Shown piece after piece: positions 8,832 to 17,939 of a DNA stretch of 64,000 nucleotides (position 1 is its first letter; each line of letters starts with the position of its first letter). The DNA is from an uncultured Leptotrichia sp. (GTDB lineage: Bacteria; Fusobacteriota; Fusobacteriia; Fusobacteriales; Leptotrichiaceae): assembly GCA_937925095.1 (NCBI GenBank), contig CALEXX010000003.1, positions 42,726 through 106,725 of the forward strand, in the 5' to 3' direction. The position numbers and the translations under genes were made by a program. The notes beneath the pieces were generated by a model. It worked only from the letters and a program-made list of their open reading frames with translations, was not told where the DNA came from and did not search any database.

Positions 8832-10625
8832 TCATTTACTTGCTTTTATAGGTTCTTCTGCAGTTAATTCCCATTGTTCTACTCCTCTACCTTTTGAATT
8901 GGCATCATAACCTATATAATAATTTTTTACTCTTTTATTTACAGGAATTATTTCATATCTATATGTCAAAGGTACTTCCACTGCCTGATTTATATAATAT
9001 TTCTGCCATTTTTTATAAGCTTCTACTCTATAATCAGAGTTTTCTAGTGTCCTAGGACTTGAAATTTCAGCCATCAGTCTATTATTTTCATCTGAAACAA
9101 AACGTGTATAATTAAGTTGTGACCGTGGACCTTTCGCTCTCATTTCATCTAAATCAGTTCCAACTCCCCATGCAGCAAAGAAAACATCTATTTCAGGATC
9201 ATCATTTTCTATTCTATCATAAAATTCATAGAATCCCATTAACATATCTCTTGAAGGTACTGCATATATCCCAATTTTATCCCATTGCTCAAGATAATAA
9301 TTAAGTAATTCTTTACTTATTTCTCCACCAGACATTACAGCAACATTTACTTCAAACTGCTCGCCATTTTTATTTTCCCTGTATCCATCTCCATCGATAT
9401 CTTTGTACCCTGCTTCATCTAAAAGTTTTTTTGCCTTTTCAGGGTTATACGGAAAACCTTCTATATCTTTTGTATAGTATTTTTTAACTATCGGAGGAAC
9501 AGCCATTGTAGCTCTTTCCCTCATTTCATAATATTTTTTTATCATTTTATCTACATTTAGTCCATAAGCAAGAGCTTGCCTTAGTCTTATATCAGACATT
9601 TTTGCATTTGGGTCTGTAATATTTATTCCTTTTTCCTTATCATATTTTCCTAACTTAAATCCCATATATGAATAGTACATTTCCTGTCTTCCTAGTATTT
9701 CCAAATTATTAAAATCTTTAAATGATTTGTATAATTCTGCAGGAATTTGCAATGCTATATCGTATTCCCCTCTTTTCAGTTCTGAAGCTATAATCTCTGA
9801 ATTTACTACTTCTACTATTACCTTATATATTTTTGGCTTACCTTTGAAATAATATGAATTTGCTGTAAGCTCTAATTTTTTTCCCTGAATCCCACCTGTT
9901 ACAGTATACGCACCTAATGTTACTATTTTATTTCTTATTTTTTCTGATTTTTCCAAATCTTTTATTGGAACATCTATTAGATAATGTTTAGGAAGAGCAA
10001 ATCCTATAAGTCCATTGCCTATTGTATAAACTCCCTGTCCTAATTCTGTGAATGAAATTTCCACTACTTTCTCATTTATTTTTTTTATTCCAGAAATATT
10101 AGAAGATTTTCCTTCATGAAAATCTTTCATTCCAACAATTTTTTCACTGGCATCACTATATCTTATACCTGTATAATCTTTATTTCCAATAACTTCATAG
10201 CTATAAATAATATCATCTGATGTTAAAGGTTTCCCATCTGACCATTTTATATCATTTTTTATTTTTATAGTGACTTTTTTCTTTGATGCATCTACATGCA
10301 TTTCTGCTATTCCTGTATTTGTGACCTCAAAATTTTCATCTATCTCGAATATGGCACTTCCTAAAAAATTATCTATGATTGTTCCATCGTAACTGTCAGA
10401 AGAAAAAGCTTCATTCAAAATTCCTACCAATGGTGTATCTTTTACTATTGCAACCTTTAAAACAGCATTTTTTACTGCAGGTGCATCATTTGTAGTTTCA
10501 ATAGGAAAATCTAACTGTTTTGTTTTAATTATTTTCGATTTTATATTTTTATTATTTCCGTAACTATAAACTGTTATCAATAGCAATACAATCATTAATA
10601 TTGATATTTTTTTTTCTTTCTTCAT
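8832..10625 (-). CDS. oppA: Peptide ABC transporter substrate-binding protein lacking the lipobox Cys (SBP4)
   Basis: The most diverged of the four paralogues (597 residues) and the first after oppC. The N-terminal hydrophobic stretch is kept, but the lipobox Cys is replaced by Tyr22 (TAC at 10560-10562, against TGC in SBP3), giving TVYSYGNN. The protein may be released into the periplasm after signal peptidase I cleavage, stay membrane-anchored, or be poorly localised. It also lacks one residue in the KKYYEMRERAT segment and has an altered binding region (VPSRDMLMGFYEFYDR in place of LATGRLIEFNSFYDK). The reading frame is intact with typical family blocks, so it is not obviously a pseudogene. 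A terminator-like inverted repeat separates it from oppC. Confidence 0.85.
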   Translation of the reverse strand: MKKEKKISILMIVLLLITVYSYGNNKNIKSKIIKTKQLDFPIETTNDAPAVKNAVLKVAIVKDTPLVGILNEAFSSDSYDGTIIDNFLGSAIFEIDENFEVTNTGIAEMHVDASKKKVTIKIKNDIKWSDGKPLTSDDIIYSYEVIGNKDYTGIRYSDASEKIVGMKDFHEGKSSNISGIKKINEKVVEISFTELGQGVYTIGNGLIGFALPKHYLIDVPIKDLEKSEKIRNKIVTLGAYTVTGGIQGKKLELTANSYYFKGKPKIYKVIVEVVNSEIIASELKRGEYDIALQIPAELYKSFKDFNNLEILGRQEMYYSYMGFKLGKYDKEKGINITDPNAKMSDIRLRQALAYGLNVDKMIKKYYEMRERATMAVPPIVKKYYTKDIEGFPYNPEKAKKLLDEAGYKDIDGDGYRENKNGEQFEVNVAVMSGGEISKELLNYYLEQWDKIGIYAVPSRDMLMGFYEFYDRIENDDPEIDVFFAAWGVGTDLDEMRAKGPRSQLNYTRFVSDENNRLMAEISSPRTLENSDYRVEAYKKWQKYYINQAVEVPLTYRYEIIPVNKRVKNYYIGYDANSKGRGVEQWELTAEEPIKASK

Positions 10626-10681
10626 AGCACTTCTCCTATAATCAGCTTTTATTAATAAAACCTTGCCGAATAAATATCACT

Positions 10682-10698
10682 TTCATATATCCTATGAA
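10682..10698. promoter_or_regulatory. Possible operator dyad upstream of SBP4
   Basis: TTCATA and TATGAA are arranged as an inverted repeat with a 5-bp spacer, about 57 bp upstream of the SBP4 start. No convincing -35/-10 pair overlaps it, so the role is only a suggestion. Confidence 0.25.
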
Positions 10699-10723
10699 TT
10701 TTTCTCTGTTTTTGAAAAAGTTT

Positions 10724-10797
10724 TTCAAAAAAACGGAATGTTTAACAATATATGCTTTTGAAATATACATTTCTTAACTCCATTAAACAGTCCGTTT
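10724..10797 (-). terminator. Terminator between oppC and SBP4
   Basis: TTAAACAGTCCGTTT (10783-10797) is an inverted repeat of AAACGGAATGTTTAA (10731-10745), 14 of 15 bp pairing, around a 37-nt loop. On the minus strand it ends in seven T bases. It may reduce read-through from oppDFBC into the binding-protein genes. Confidence 0.65.
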
Positions 10798-10834
10798 CAT
10801 ATTTCCATTTTTCAGTAAATTTATTAAATTAAAA

Positions 10835-11743
10835 CTATCCTAATCTTTGTCTTGCATCTGCCGCTCTCTTTAAAGCCTGTCCAACATAGTTGATACAAAG
10901 CATCATTATTAATATCAGTATTGATGCTGGAAGCCATATCCAAAGCTTTGAAGACAATACTTCCGGATCTGTTGCGTATCCTACAAGTGTTCCCAAACTA
11001 GGTATTGAAGGTGGCAATCCAAATCCAAGGAAACTAAGTCCTGTTTCTATTCCTATATTACCTGCTAAAGCCAATGTTGAGTCAACTATTATAATTGAAC
11101 TTATATTTGGCAGTACTTCCCTGAATATTATTTTTAAATCGCTTGTTCCCATTGTCTTTGACGCATGAACATAATCCCTTCTACTTTCTGAAAGTGCCTT
11201 ACTTCTTATAAGTCTCGCAGTTCCTACCCAGTAGAAAGCCGTCATTATGAAAACAAAACTCATAATATTATATTTTGGCACAATAGTTATAAATACTATT
11301 ACAAGCATTAATTGTGGCAATATCATTATAAAATCTATTAATCTCATAATCAGGTCATCTACTATCCCACCATAATATCCTGCTACAAGCCCTACTACTA
11401 TCCCTATTCCGGAAGTTAAAATTGTAATTGTAATCCCTATTATAATTGAGTTTCTAGCTCCTATTATAAGCTGGCCTAAAATATCCCTTCCTCCGGAATC
11501 TGCTCCAAGATAAAATCCTTCACCAGGTGCCGCATATTTGTCAAGAAGACTTATTTTCATTATTTCTTCCTGATTTGTAAGGAATGCACCGATAAATATT
11601 GTCAAAAACAGTACTCCTAGAATTATAAGGGAAATTATAGCAAACTTATCTTTTTTTATTTCCCTCATTATAACTGTAAATCCTGTCGGCTTTTCACTGA
11701 CAGTTATATTATTATTTTCCGTCTTATTTTTATCCTTTTTCAC
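10835..11743 (-). CDS. oppC: Oligopeptide ABC transporter permease OppC
   Basis: An inner-membrane permease subunit of the peptide importer (302 residues). It has an N-terminal cytoplasmic segment, one transmembrane helix (about residues 35-55) of the OppC_N type, a periplasmic loop with YLGADSGGRDILGQLIIGAR, and a five-helix BPD_transp_1 core. The EAA loop that contacts the ATPases reads YVHASKTMGTSDLKIIF. The start codon is GTG with the RBS AGGTGA. It lies 10 bp after oppB and pairs with it as the permease heterodimer. Confidence 0.93.
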   Translation of the reverse strand: MKKDKNKTENNNITVSEKPTGFTVIMREIKKDKFAIISLIILGVLFLTIFIGAFLTNQEEIMKISLLDKYAAPGEGFYLGADSGGRDILGQLIIGARNSIIIGITITILTSGIGIVVGLVAGYYGGIVDDLIMRLIDFIMILPQLMLVIVFITIVPKYNIMSFVFIMTAFYWVGTARLIRSKALSESRRDYVHASKTMGTSDLKIIFREVLPNISSIIIVDSTLALAGNIGIETGLSFLGFGLPPSIPSLGTLVGYATDPEVLSSKLWIWLPASILILIMMLCINYVGQALKRAADARQRLG

Positions 11744-11753
11744 TCTATATCAC

Positions 11754-12716
11754 CTACTCTATTCTGATTCTTGGATCTACTATACTTAAGATAATATCTG
11801 ATAGTAAACTTCCCATCAATGTTAAAAATCCGAACAATAAAATCAATGCAGTAACTACACTGTAATCTCTTGATCCGATAGACGATATAAACAGATTTCC
11901 CATTCCTGGATAACTGAATATTCTTTCTATGAATATTGAACCACTTAAAAGTCCTGTAATTGAATATCCAAAGAATGCAGCTATTGGTAAAATTGAGTTT
12001 CTAAATATATGTCTTGAATACACTACATTTTCAGGTACACCTTTACTTCTCGCAGTTTTTACATAATCAAGTGATTTTGCATCAATTATTTCATTTCTTA
12101 AATACTGTATTGTACCTGTTGTATTAAGTATTGCATATGTTATTGCCGGTAACAGTATATGATGTATTCTGTCAATGAAATATTTAAATGTTCCAGGTGT
12201 TAATCCGATTGTAACTGATCCTGTAGTTGGGAACCATCCTAATGTATATCCAAAGAACCATACCATTATAAGCGATAATACGAATGTAGGTATAGTGTAA
12301 CTCACATAGTTATATAATGTAACTCCTCTGTCAAGAAGTGAATTCTGATATCTTCCTGAAAGCACTCCTAAAGGTATTGCCAGCGTATATGTAAGTATCA
12401 TACTGAACAACGACAATATAAATGTATTGTTTACCCTCTGCCCTATTAAAGTACTTACAGGCAGTTTATATGTATAACTCATTCCAAAATTACCTTTAAA
12501 GGCATTTCCCATCCATCTTATATACTGTACATGCCAAGGATCATAAAATCCTGCTTTTCTTCTCAGCTCTTCCAATACAGCCGGACTTGTCTGAGGTGTT
12601 ATCAATCCAGTAAAAGGATCTCCCGGCATTTTCTTGGCAAGTATAAATATCAATATACTCAATATGAATAATTGAGGTATCATTACTAATACTCTTCTCA
12701 ATACTGTTTTCCACAT
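11754..12716 (-). CDS. oppB: Oligopeptide ABC transporter permease OppB
   Basis: The second permease subunit (320 residues). The N-terminal helix (VLVMIPQLFILSILIFILA) is followed by the MPGDPF motif typical of OppB/DppB, then a BPD_transp_1 domain with an EAA loop (YVKTARSKGVPENVVY) and the C-terminal DPRIRIE. The ATG starts one base after the oppF stop, and the RBS (GGAGGAGAA) lies inside the end of oppF, so translation is probably coupled. Confidence 0.93.
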   Translation of the reverse strand: MWKTVLRRVLVMIPQLFILSILIFILAKKMPGDPFTGLITPQTSPAVLEELRRKAGFYDPWHVQYIRWMGNAFKGNFGMSYTYKLPVSTLIGQRVNNTFILSLFSMILTYTLAIPLGVLSGRYQNSLLDRGVTLYNYVSYTIPTFVLSLIMVWFFGYTLGWFPTTGSVTIGLTPGTFKYFIDRIHHILLPAITYAILNTTGTIQYLRNEIIDAKSLDYVKTARSKGVPENVVYSRHIFRNSILPIAAFFGYSITGLLSGSIFIERIFSYPGMGNLFISSIGSRDYSVVTALILLFGFLTLMGSLLSDIILSIVDPRIRIE

Positions 12717-12717
12717 C

Positions 12718-13665
12718 TTACTTTTCTCCTCCTTTTACCTTATGTGCCAAGGCGGCATAGTGAGTATCTGTTAATTTCTGTAAATCATATACTTTTCCAT
12801 TTGCATCATAATATTCCAGCTCATTTTCCCTATATTCCTTTTCAACAGCAAGTCTTCTTAATTTATTTGACTCCCTGTGATTAGGATTTACTTCAGGAAT
12901 GGCAGCTATAAGTCTTTTTGTATATATATGCTGTGGATTATTGTAGATATCAGCCTTTTCACCAGTTTCTACAAAACGTCCTCTATACATTATAGATATA
13001 TGGTCACACATATGTTTTACAACTCCAAGGTCATGCGAAATAAACAAATAGCTCAATCCAAACTGTTTCTGAATTTCCTTCATGTAGTTCAGAACTTGTG
13101 CCTGAACTGACAAGTCAAGAGCTGAAACAGGTTCATCCGCAATAATTAATTTTGGTTTTATTGCTACTGCCCTTGCAACTCCAATTCTCTGTCTTTGTCC
13201 TCCGGAAAATTCATGAGGATATTTATAAAGTGCATCATCAGTCATTCCAACTATTTCAAGAAGTTCAGAAACTCTTCTGCTTTCTTCCTTGTCAGTAAGA
13301 TTTTCAAAATTTCTCAAAGGTTCAGCTATAATATCAATTATTCTCTTTTTTGGATTCAAACTTGAAAGCGAATCCTGGAATATCATCTGTATATTCTGAT
13401 TGTAATCTGATTTTCTGCTTCTTCTTTTTTCAATTACTTTTCCTTCATATGTAATTGTTCCATCCTTTATTTTTTCAAGTCCTATAATTGCTTTTCCAAT
13501 TGTTGACTTTCCTGATCCAGATTCTCCTACAAGACCATAAGTTTTTCCCTTTTCTATCATCAAATCTACACCGTCTACCGCGTAAACATGATCTACAATT
13601 CTATTAAAAAAACCGCCTCGAATAGGATAATGAACCTTTAGATTCTTTATTTCAATAAAGCTCAT
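12718..13665 (-). CDS. oppF: Oligopeptide ABC transporter ATP-binding protein OppF
   Basis: An ATPase subunit in the cytoplasm that drives peptide import with OppD. It shows Walker A GESGSGKST, signature FSGGQRQR, Walker B LIIADEP and the oligopeptide-transporter C-terminal extension. I take ATG at 13665 (MSFIEIKNLKVHYP) as the start. It lies one base after the oppD stop and behind CGGAGGAAGTATAAG. The in-frame upstream codon at 13686 would overlap oppD and has no RBS. The length is then 315 residues, usual for OppF. Confidence 0.93.
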   Translation of the reverse strand: MSFIEIKNLKVHYPIRGGFFNRIVDHVYAVDGVDLMIEKGKTYGLVGESGSGKSTIGKAIIGLEKIKDGTITYEGKVIEKRRSRKSDYNQNIQMIFQDSLSSLNPKKRIIDIIAEPLRNFENLTDKEESRRVSELLEIVGMTDDALYKYPHEFSGGQRQRIGVARAVAIKPKLIIADEPVSALDLSVQAQVLNYMKEIQKQFGLSYLFISHDLGVVKHMCDHISIMYRGRFVETGEKADIYNNPQHIYTKRLIAAIPEVNPNHRESNKLRRLAVEKEYRENELEYYDANGKVYDLQKLTDTHYAALAHKVKGGEK

Positions 13666-13666
13666 C

Positions 13667-14701
13667 TTATACTTCCTCCGATTCATGATTATTTATTTTT
13701 TCTTCATTCTTATCTTCGAAATAGAAATTCTTCCAACATGTACATCTTACAAAATGTCCAGGTGAGATTTCATGCATTTCCGGATTTTCTTCATGTTCCT
13801 CATGTCCAATCCATGGTATTCTAGGTGCAAATCTGCATCCTGTTCTCTTTAGATTTTTAAGAGACGGTACAGTTCCCTGTATTACATGCAATGTGTCTGA
13901 TTCCTGTTCCATTTGAGGTATAGAATTCAGTAGTGATCTTGTATAAGGATGTTTCGGATTGTTAAACAATTCGTATACTGAAGCTACTTCAACTACTTGA
14001 CCTGCATACATTACAGCAACTCTGTCTGCCATTTCCGCAACTACTCCAAGGTCATGTGTTATAAGGATTATTCCAGCCTGTATTTCTTCCTGAAGTGATT
14101 TAAGTAAATCCAGTATTTGTGCCTGTATTGTAACGTCGAGCGCTGTTGTTGGTTCGTCAGCAATTATAATTGTAGGTTTACATGAAAGTGCTATTGCTGT
14201 CATTACACGTTGTCTCATTCCTCCTGAAAGCTCATGGGGAAACTGTCGTGCCACTCTTTCAGGTTTAGGTATTCCAACCTGTACAAGTAATTCCTGAACA
14301 CGTTCTTTTCTCTGAGCCTTTGTCAGCTTAGTGTGATAGATTAATCCTTCTTCTATCTGCTCTTCTACTCTCATCAAGGGATTTAATGCCGAAAGGGGAT
14401 CCTGGAATATCATTCCTATGTCATTTCCTCTTACTTCATTATACTCAGCTTCAGTCAAAGTGAGTAAATTTCTTCCCTTGTAGATGATTTCTCCTTCCGA
14501 CTTCGTATTTATAGGATTATGTAATCCTATAACAGACGTCGCAAGTGTACTTTTTCCACAACCTGATTCTCCAACTATTGCAAGTATTTCGTTCTTGTTA
14601 AGCTCAAGCGTGACATTGTCCACAGCAGGATAATATGCATCTTTAATACGAAAACTCGTATATAAGTTGTTGATTTTCAACAAAGTCTTGTTCTCTTCCA
14701 C
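13667..14701 (-). CDS. oppD: Oligopeptide ABC transporter ATP-binding protein OppD
   Basis: The first gene of the importer operon and the second ATPase subunit. Walker A is GESGCGKST, the signature ELSGGMRQR and Walker B IIIADEPTTALD. The C-terminal oligo_HPY region carries Cys residues (TGCRFAPR and FVRCTCWKNF). In OppD/DppD-type ATPases this tail is known to bind an iron-sulfur cluster in some members. The start is probably GTG at 14701, right behind AAGAGGAGAAG; an in-frame TTG at 14722 has no RBS. Length 344 residues. An extended -10 promoter lies at 14760. Confidence 0.92.
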   Translation of the reverse strand: MEENKTLLKINNLYTSFRIKDAYYPAVDNVTLELNKNEILAIVGESGCGKSTLATSVIGLHNPINTKSEGEIIYKGRNLLTLTEAEYNEVRGNDIGMIFQDPLSALNPLMRVEEQIEEGLIYHTKLTKAQRKERVQELLVQVGIPKPERVARQFPHELSGGMRQRVMTAIALSCKPTIIIADEPTTALDVTIQAQILDLLKSLQEEIQAGIILITHDLGVVAEMADRVAVMYAGQVVEVASVYELFNNPKHPYTRSLLNSIPQMEQESDTLHVIQGTVPSLKNLKRTGCRFAPRIPWIGHEEHEENPEMHEISPGHFVRCTCWKNFYFEDKNEEKINNHESEEV

Positions 14702-14759
14702 TTTTCTTCTCCTCTTACTCAAAATATATTTATTACTATTATTTATCTTTGATCGTTCT

Positions 14760-14786
14760 ATTATACCACATTTTAATATTTTTCAA
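14760..14786 (-). promoter_or_regulatory. Promoter of oppDFBC
   Basis: On the minus strand TATAAT (14765-14760) is preceded by TGG, an extended -10, and by TTGAAA (14786-14781) at 15 bp. It lies just downstream of the fruA terminator. Confidence 0.6.
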
Positions 14787-14799
14787 TACTTTTTTTTTT

Positions 14800-14852
14800 A
14801 AAAAACGCCCCTAAACACTAACTTCATTCTCAGTTATATATTTAGAAAGGCG
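14800..14852 (-). terminator. Terminator of the fructose operon
   Basis: CGCC/GGCG (14806-14809 with 14849-14852) and CTAAA/TTTAG (14811-14815 with 14841-14845) form a stepped stem. An inner AACT/AGTT pair extends it, and TTTTTT follows on the minus strand. It lies about 160 bp after the fruA stop. A separate perfect 9-bp hairpin (14941-14949 with 14956-14964) lies between them without a T tract. Confidence 0.7.
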
Positions 14853-15010
14853 ATTTTTACCAATTTATATATTTTATTTATCTTTTCTATATGCTACATT
14901 TATCTTTTTTATTTTCATAGCTTTTTACATTATTTTTCCCTTTAAAGTACCCCTATACTTTAAATTTTTCAAAATTGTCTTTTCACTTTTTATACTTGAA
15001 GCTGTCCCAA

Positions 15011-16945
15011 TTATTCAGTTACTTTTTTTCTTAATATTCCTAAAATTACTGCCGCAACTAAACTTCCAAGCAATATTGATATTAAATATAAGAAGAAATT
15101 GTTACTTAATGCCATTACAAGTATTCCACCATGAGGTGCAGGTATTTTTATCTGGAATAATCCTACTAATGCACCTGCTATTGCAGAACCAATTACACTT
15201 GCCGGAATTACTCTCGTAGGATCTGCCGCCGCATAAGGAATTGCTCCTTCTGTTATAAATGACAATCCCATTATGTAGTTAGTCAGTCCTGCTTCTCTTT
15301 CCTGTGCAGTAAATTTATTCTTAAACAATTGTGACGCCATTGCAATTGCTATTGGTGGTACCATTCCACCTGCCATAACTGCCGCCATTGAGAAACTTCC
15401 ACCTGTTGTCATAGTTGTTGCAAGTGTTCCTGTTCCAAATACGTAAGCAACTTTATTTATAGGTCCTCCCATGTCAAGAGCCATCATACCACCTAATAAA
15501 GCACCTAATAATACTGCACTTGCCCCTTGCATTGAAGCCAATCCATTATTCATCCATACATTTAACCCTGTTGCAATTGGGTTAATAATAAGCCACATTA
15601 CTGAACCAGTTATTAATACTGAAAATACTGGATAGAATAAAATCATTTTTAATCCATTTAAAGCCTTAGGTAACCCTTTAAATGCCCACACTAGAAATTT
15701 AACAACATAACCTGCCAGGAATCCACCTATTAACGCTCCTATAAATCCTGAAACAGGACCATTTTCAACAAGAGGAGTACTAGCCAGAAGTCCAGCTACA
15801 AGTCCCGGAGTTAAGGCTGCCCTTTCACTTATACTGTAAGCTATGTATCCACCCAATATTGGCAAGAATAATCCAAATGCAGCTTTTCCAACAGTCATAA
15901 ACAATTTTGCCAGATAACTTGTTGAACCAAATCCACCACCGGCATTTGCATGCCCTGTTATTGTATCTACTAAAAATGCTAACGCTATCAATATTCCTCC
16001 ACTTATTACTAATGGAAGCATATATGAGACCCCACTTAACAGATGTTTGTAAAGTCCTTTTTTCTCAGAAGAAGACCCTTCTGAAGCTTCTGAAGAACCG
16101 CTTGCATGAAAAATTGGAGCCTGTCCATCTAAGACCTTCTGGATTAATCCTTTTGCATTATTTATTCCTTCTTTTGCTTCAACTTGAATTAAAGGTTTTC
16201 CATTAAATCTATTTACTTCAATATTTCTGTTTATTGCCAGAATTACACCTTTTGCTTTCTTTATATCATCTTCTGTAAGTACATCTTTTCTTCCGTCTGC
16301 CCCATTTGTTTCTACTTTTATCTTTACACCCATCTCATCTGCAGCTTTCTTTAATGCCTCTGCCGCCATATAAGTGTGTGCAATTCCTGTAGGACAAGCT
16401 GTTGCAGCTATTATATAAGGTTTATCTTCTGAAATTTGACTATTTCCAGTTTCAGCAACTTCTTCTTTTTTTTCTTCCCCTGAAAACTTTTCAGCTTCAG
16501 CTTTATTAATAATATCCACCACTTCATCTGCTGTTGCGGCGTTTTCAAGAGCCGCTTTAAAGTCATCATCCAGTAAAAGTTGTGACAATCTTGCAAGTGT
16601 TTCAATATGAGTATTATTTGCACCATCTGGAGCCGCAATCATAAAGAACAGTGTTGCAGGTTCTCCATCAAGGGAATCATACTCAATCCCTTCTTTTTTT
16701 CTTCCCATTGCAAGTGCAGGTTCTTTTACAAATTCTGTCTTTGCGTGAGGAATTGCAATTCCTTCTCCAATTCCTGTTGAACTTTGTGCTTCCCTTGCCA
16801 TTAAGGCATTTACATATCCCTCATAGTCATTCAGTACTCCTGTTTTTTCATGTAATTTTGCTAATTCTCTTATAATTCCTGTTTTGTCAGTTGACTGTAC
16901 ATCCAGATTTATTCTATCTTTAATCAGTAAATCCGATATTTTCAT
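15011..16945 (-). CDS. fruA: Fructose-specific PTS enzyme IIABC
   Basis: Takes up fructose through the inner membrane and phosphorylates it to fructose 1-phosphate. The 644 residues hold three domains. EIIA is at about 1-150, with the phosphorylated His67 in IAIPHAK. EIIB is at about 173-270, with the phosphorylated Cys in ATACPTGIAHTYMA. The membrane EIIC domain runs from about 300 to the end. A Glu/Ser-rich linker joins EIIA to EIIB. It starts three bases after the fruK stop, so the two are coupled. The domain order A-B-C matches other single-chain FruA proteins. A mannose-type substrate cannot be fully excluded, but fruK next door supports fructose. Confidence 0.94.
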   Translation of the reverse strand: MKISDLLIKDRINLDVQSTDKTGIIRELAKLHEKTGVLNDYEGYVNALMAREAQSSTGIGEGIAIPHAKTEFVKEPALAMGRKKEGIEYDSLDGEPATLFFMIAAPDGANNTHIETLARLSQLLLDDDFKAALENAATADEVVDIINKAEAEKFSGEEKKEEVAETGNSQISEDKPYIIAATACPTGIAHTYMAAEALKKAADEMGVKIKVETNGADGRKDVLTEDDIKKAKGVILAINRNIEVNRFNGKPLIQVEAKEGINNAKGLIQKVLDGQAPIFHASGSSEASEGSSSEKKGLYKHLLSGVSYMLPLVISGGILIALAFLVDTITGHANAGGGFGSTSYLAKLFMTVGKAAFGLFLPILGGYIAYSISERAALTPGLVAGLLASTPLVENGPVSGFIGALIGGFLAGYVVKFLVWAFKGLPKALNGLKMILFYPVFSVLITGSVMWLIINPIATGLNVWMNNGLASMQGASAVLLGALLGGMMALDMGGPINKVAYVFGTGTLATTMTTGGSFSMAAVMAGGMVPPIAIAMASQLFKNKFTAQEREAGLTNYIMGLSFITEGAIPYAAADPTRVIPASVIGSAIAGALVGLFQIKIPAPHGGILVMALSNNFFLYLISILLGSLVAAVILGILRKKVTE

Positions 16946-16948
16946 ACT

Positions 16949-17866
16949 CTATACATCCTCCTTGATTATTTTTATCTCTTTGTACAGTTTTTCAACAAGT
17001 TCATTTTCAGCCAATCCATACGAATAAGCTGTTGCACTTCCTGAAGCTACTGCTAACCTGAAAGAATCTTCTATCGAATATCCCTTCACATGTCCTGCAA
17101 TAAATCCTGCAACCATTGAATCTCCGGCACCAATTGAGTTTATAAGTTCCCCTTTTGGTACAGTTGCCTCCAGTACAAAGTCCTTATTTACGAGTAAAGC
17201 CCCATCTCCACCACGTGAAATAATAATATTTTTAACTCCTCTTTCCAAGAAAAACGAACATTTTTTTACTATTTCTTCTTTTGTTTCAAGCTTTTCATTA
17301 AACATATCCCTTAATTCATGTATATTCGGTTTAATGAAAAAGTTTCCATGTATATTATCTTGTAATAAATTTCCTCTTGTATCAAGCACTATTTCAACAT
17401 CTGCTTTTACATTTTCTGATAATTCCTTATATATGCTTCTGCTTACACTTTCTGGAATACTTCCTGAAAGCACCAGAATGTCTCCATCCTTCAAATGTGA
17501 AATTTTTTCAGTAAGTTCTTTCAATTTTTCACCTGTAATTTCAGGTGATAATCCTGTAAGTTCTGTTTCTTTGTCATTACCGTTTACTTTTACATTTATT
17601 CTTGTATTTCCTTCAAGCTCGACAAATTCTGCATTAATGTTGTCCTCTTTCAAATCTCTGACAATAAAATCTCCTACAAAACCTGCAACATAACCTATTG
17701 CAGTAGATTCTACACCAAGATTCTTTAGAACTTTTGACACGTTTATTCCTTTTCCTCCCGCCCTGAAGTTTACTTTCTTACTCAAATTCAGATGTTCCGG
17801 CTTCAGTTCTTCTTCAAGATACATGTCATAATCCAGTGCAGGATTCAATGTAAGCGTATAAATCAT
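16949..17866 (-). CDS. fruK: 1-phosphofructokinase
   Basis: Phosphorylates fructose 1-phosphate to fructose 1,6-bisphosphate, passing PTS-imported fructose into glycolysis. It is a PfkB-family kinase of 305 residues. It has the N-terminal TLTLNPALDYDMYL, the substrate motif GGKGINVSKVL, and the C-terminal signature NSIGAGDSMVAGFIAG with the catalytic Asp. The middle gene of fruR-fruK-fruA, it lies 73 bp after fruR and 3 bp before fruA. Confidence 0.95.
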   Translation of the reverse strand: MIYTLTLNPALDYDMYLEEELKPEHLNLSKKVNFRAGGKGINVSKVLKNLGVESTAIGYVAGFVGDFIVRDLKEDNINAEFVELEGNTRINVKVNGNDKETELTGLSPEITGEKLKELTEKISHLKDGDILVLSGSIPESVSRSIYKELSENVKADVEIVLDTRGNLLQDNIHGNFFIKPNIHELRDMFNEKLETKEEIVKKCSFFLERGVKNIIISRGGDGALLVNKDFVLEATVPKGELINSIGAGDSMVAGFIAGHVKGYSIEDSFRLAVASGSATAYSYGLAENELVEKLYKEIKIIKEDV

Positions 17867-17939
17867 ATTTCCTCCTTCTCTTTTTTATTGCAATATCATC
17901 TATCATAAACTGCTGTTATTAACATTACGTTTAATATTA

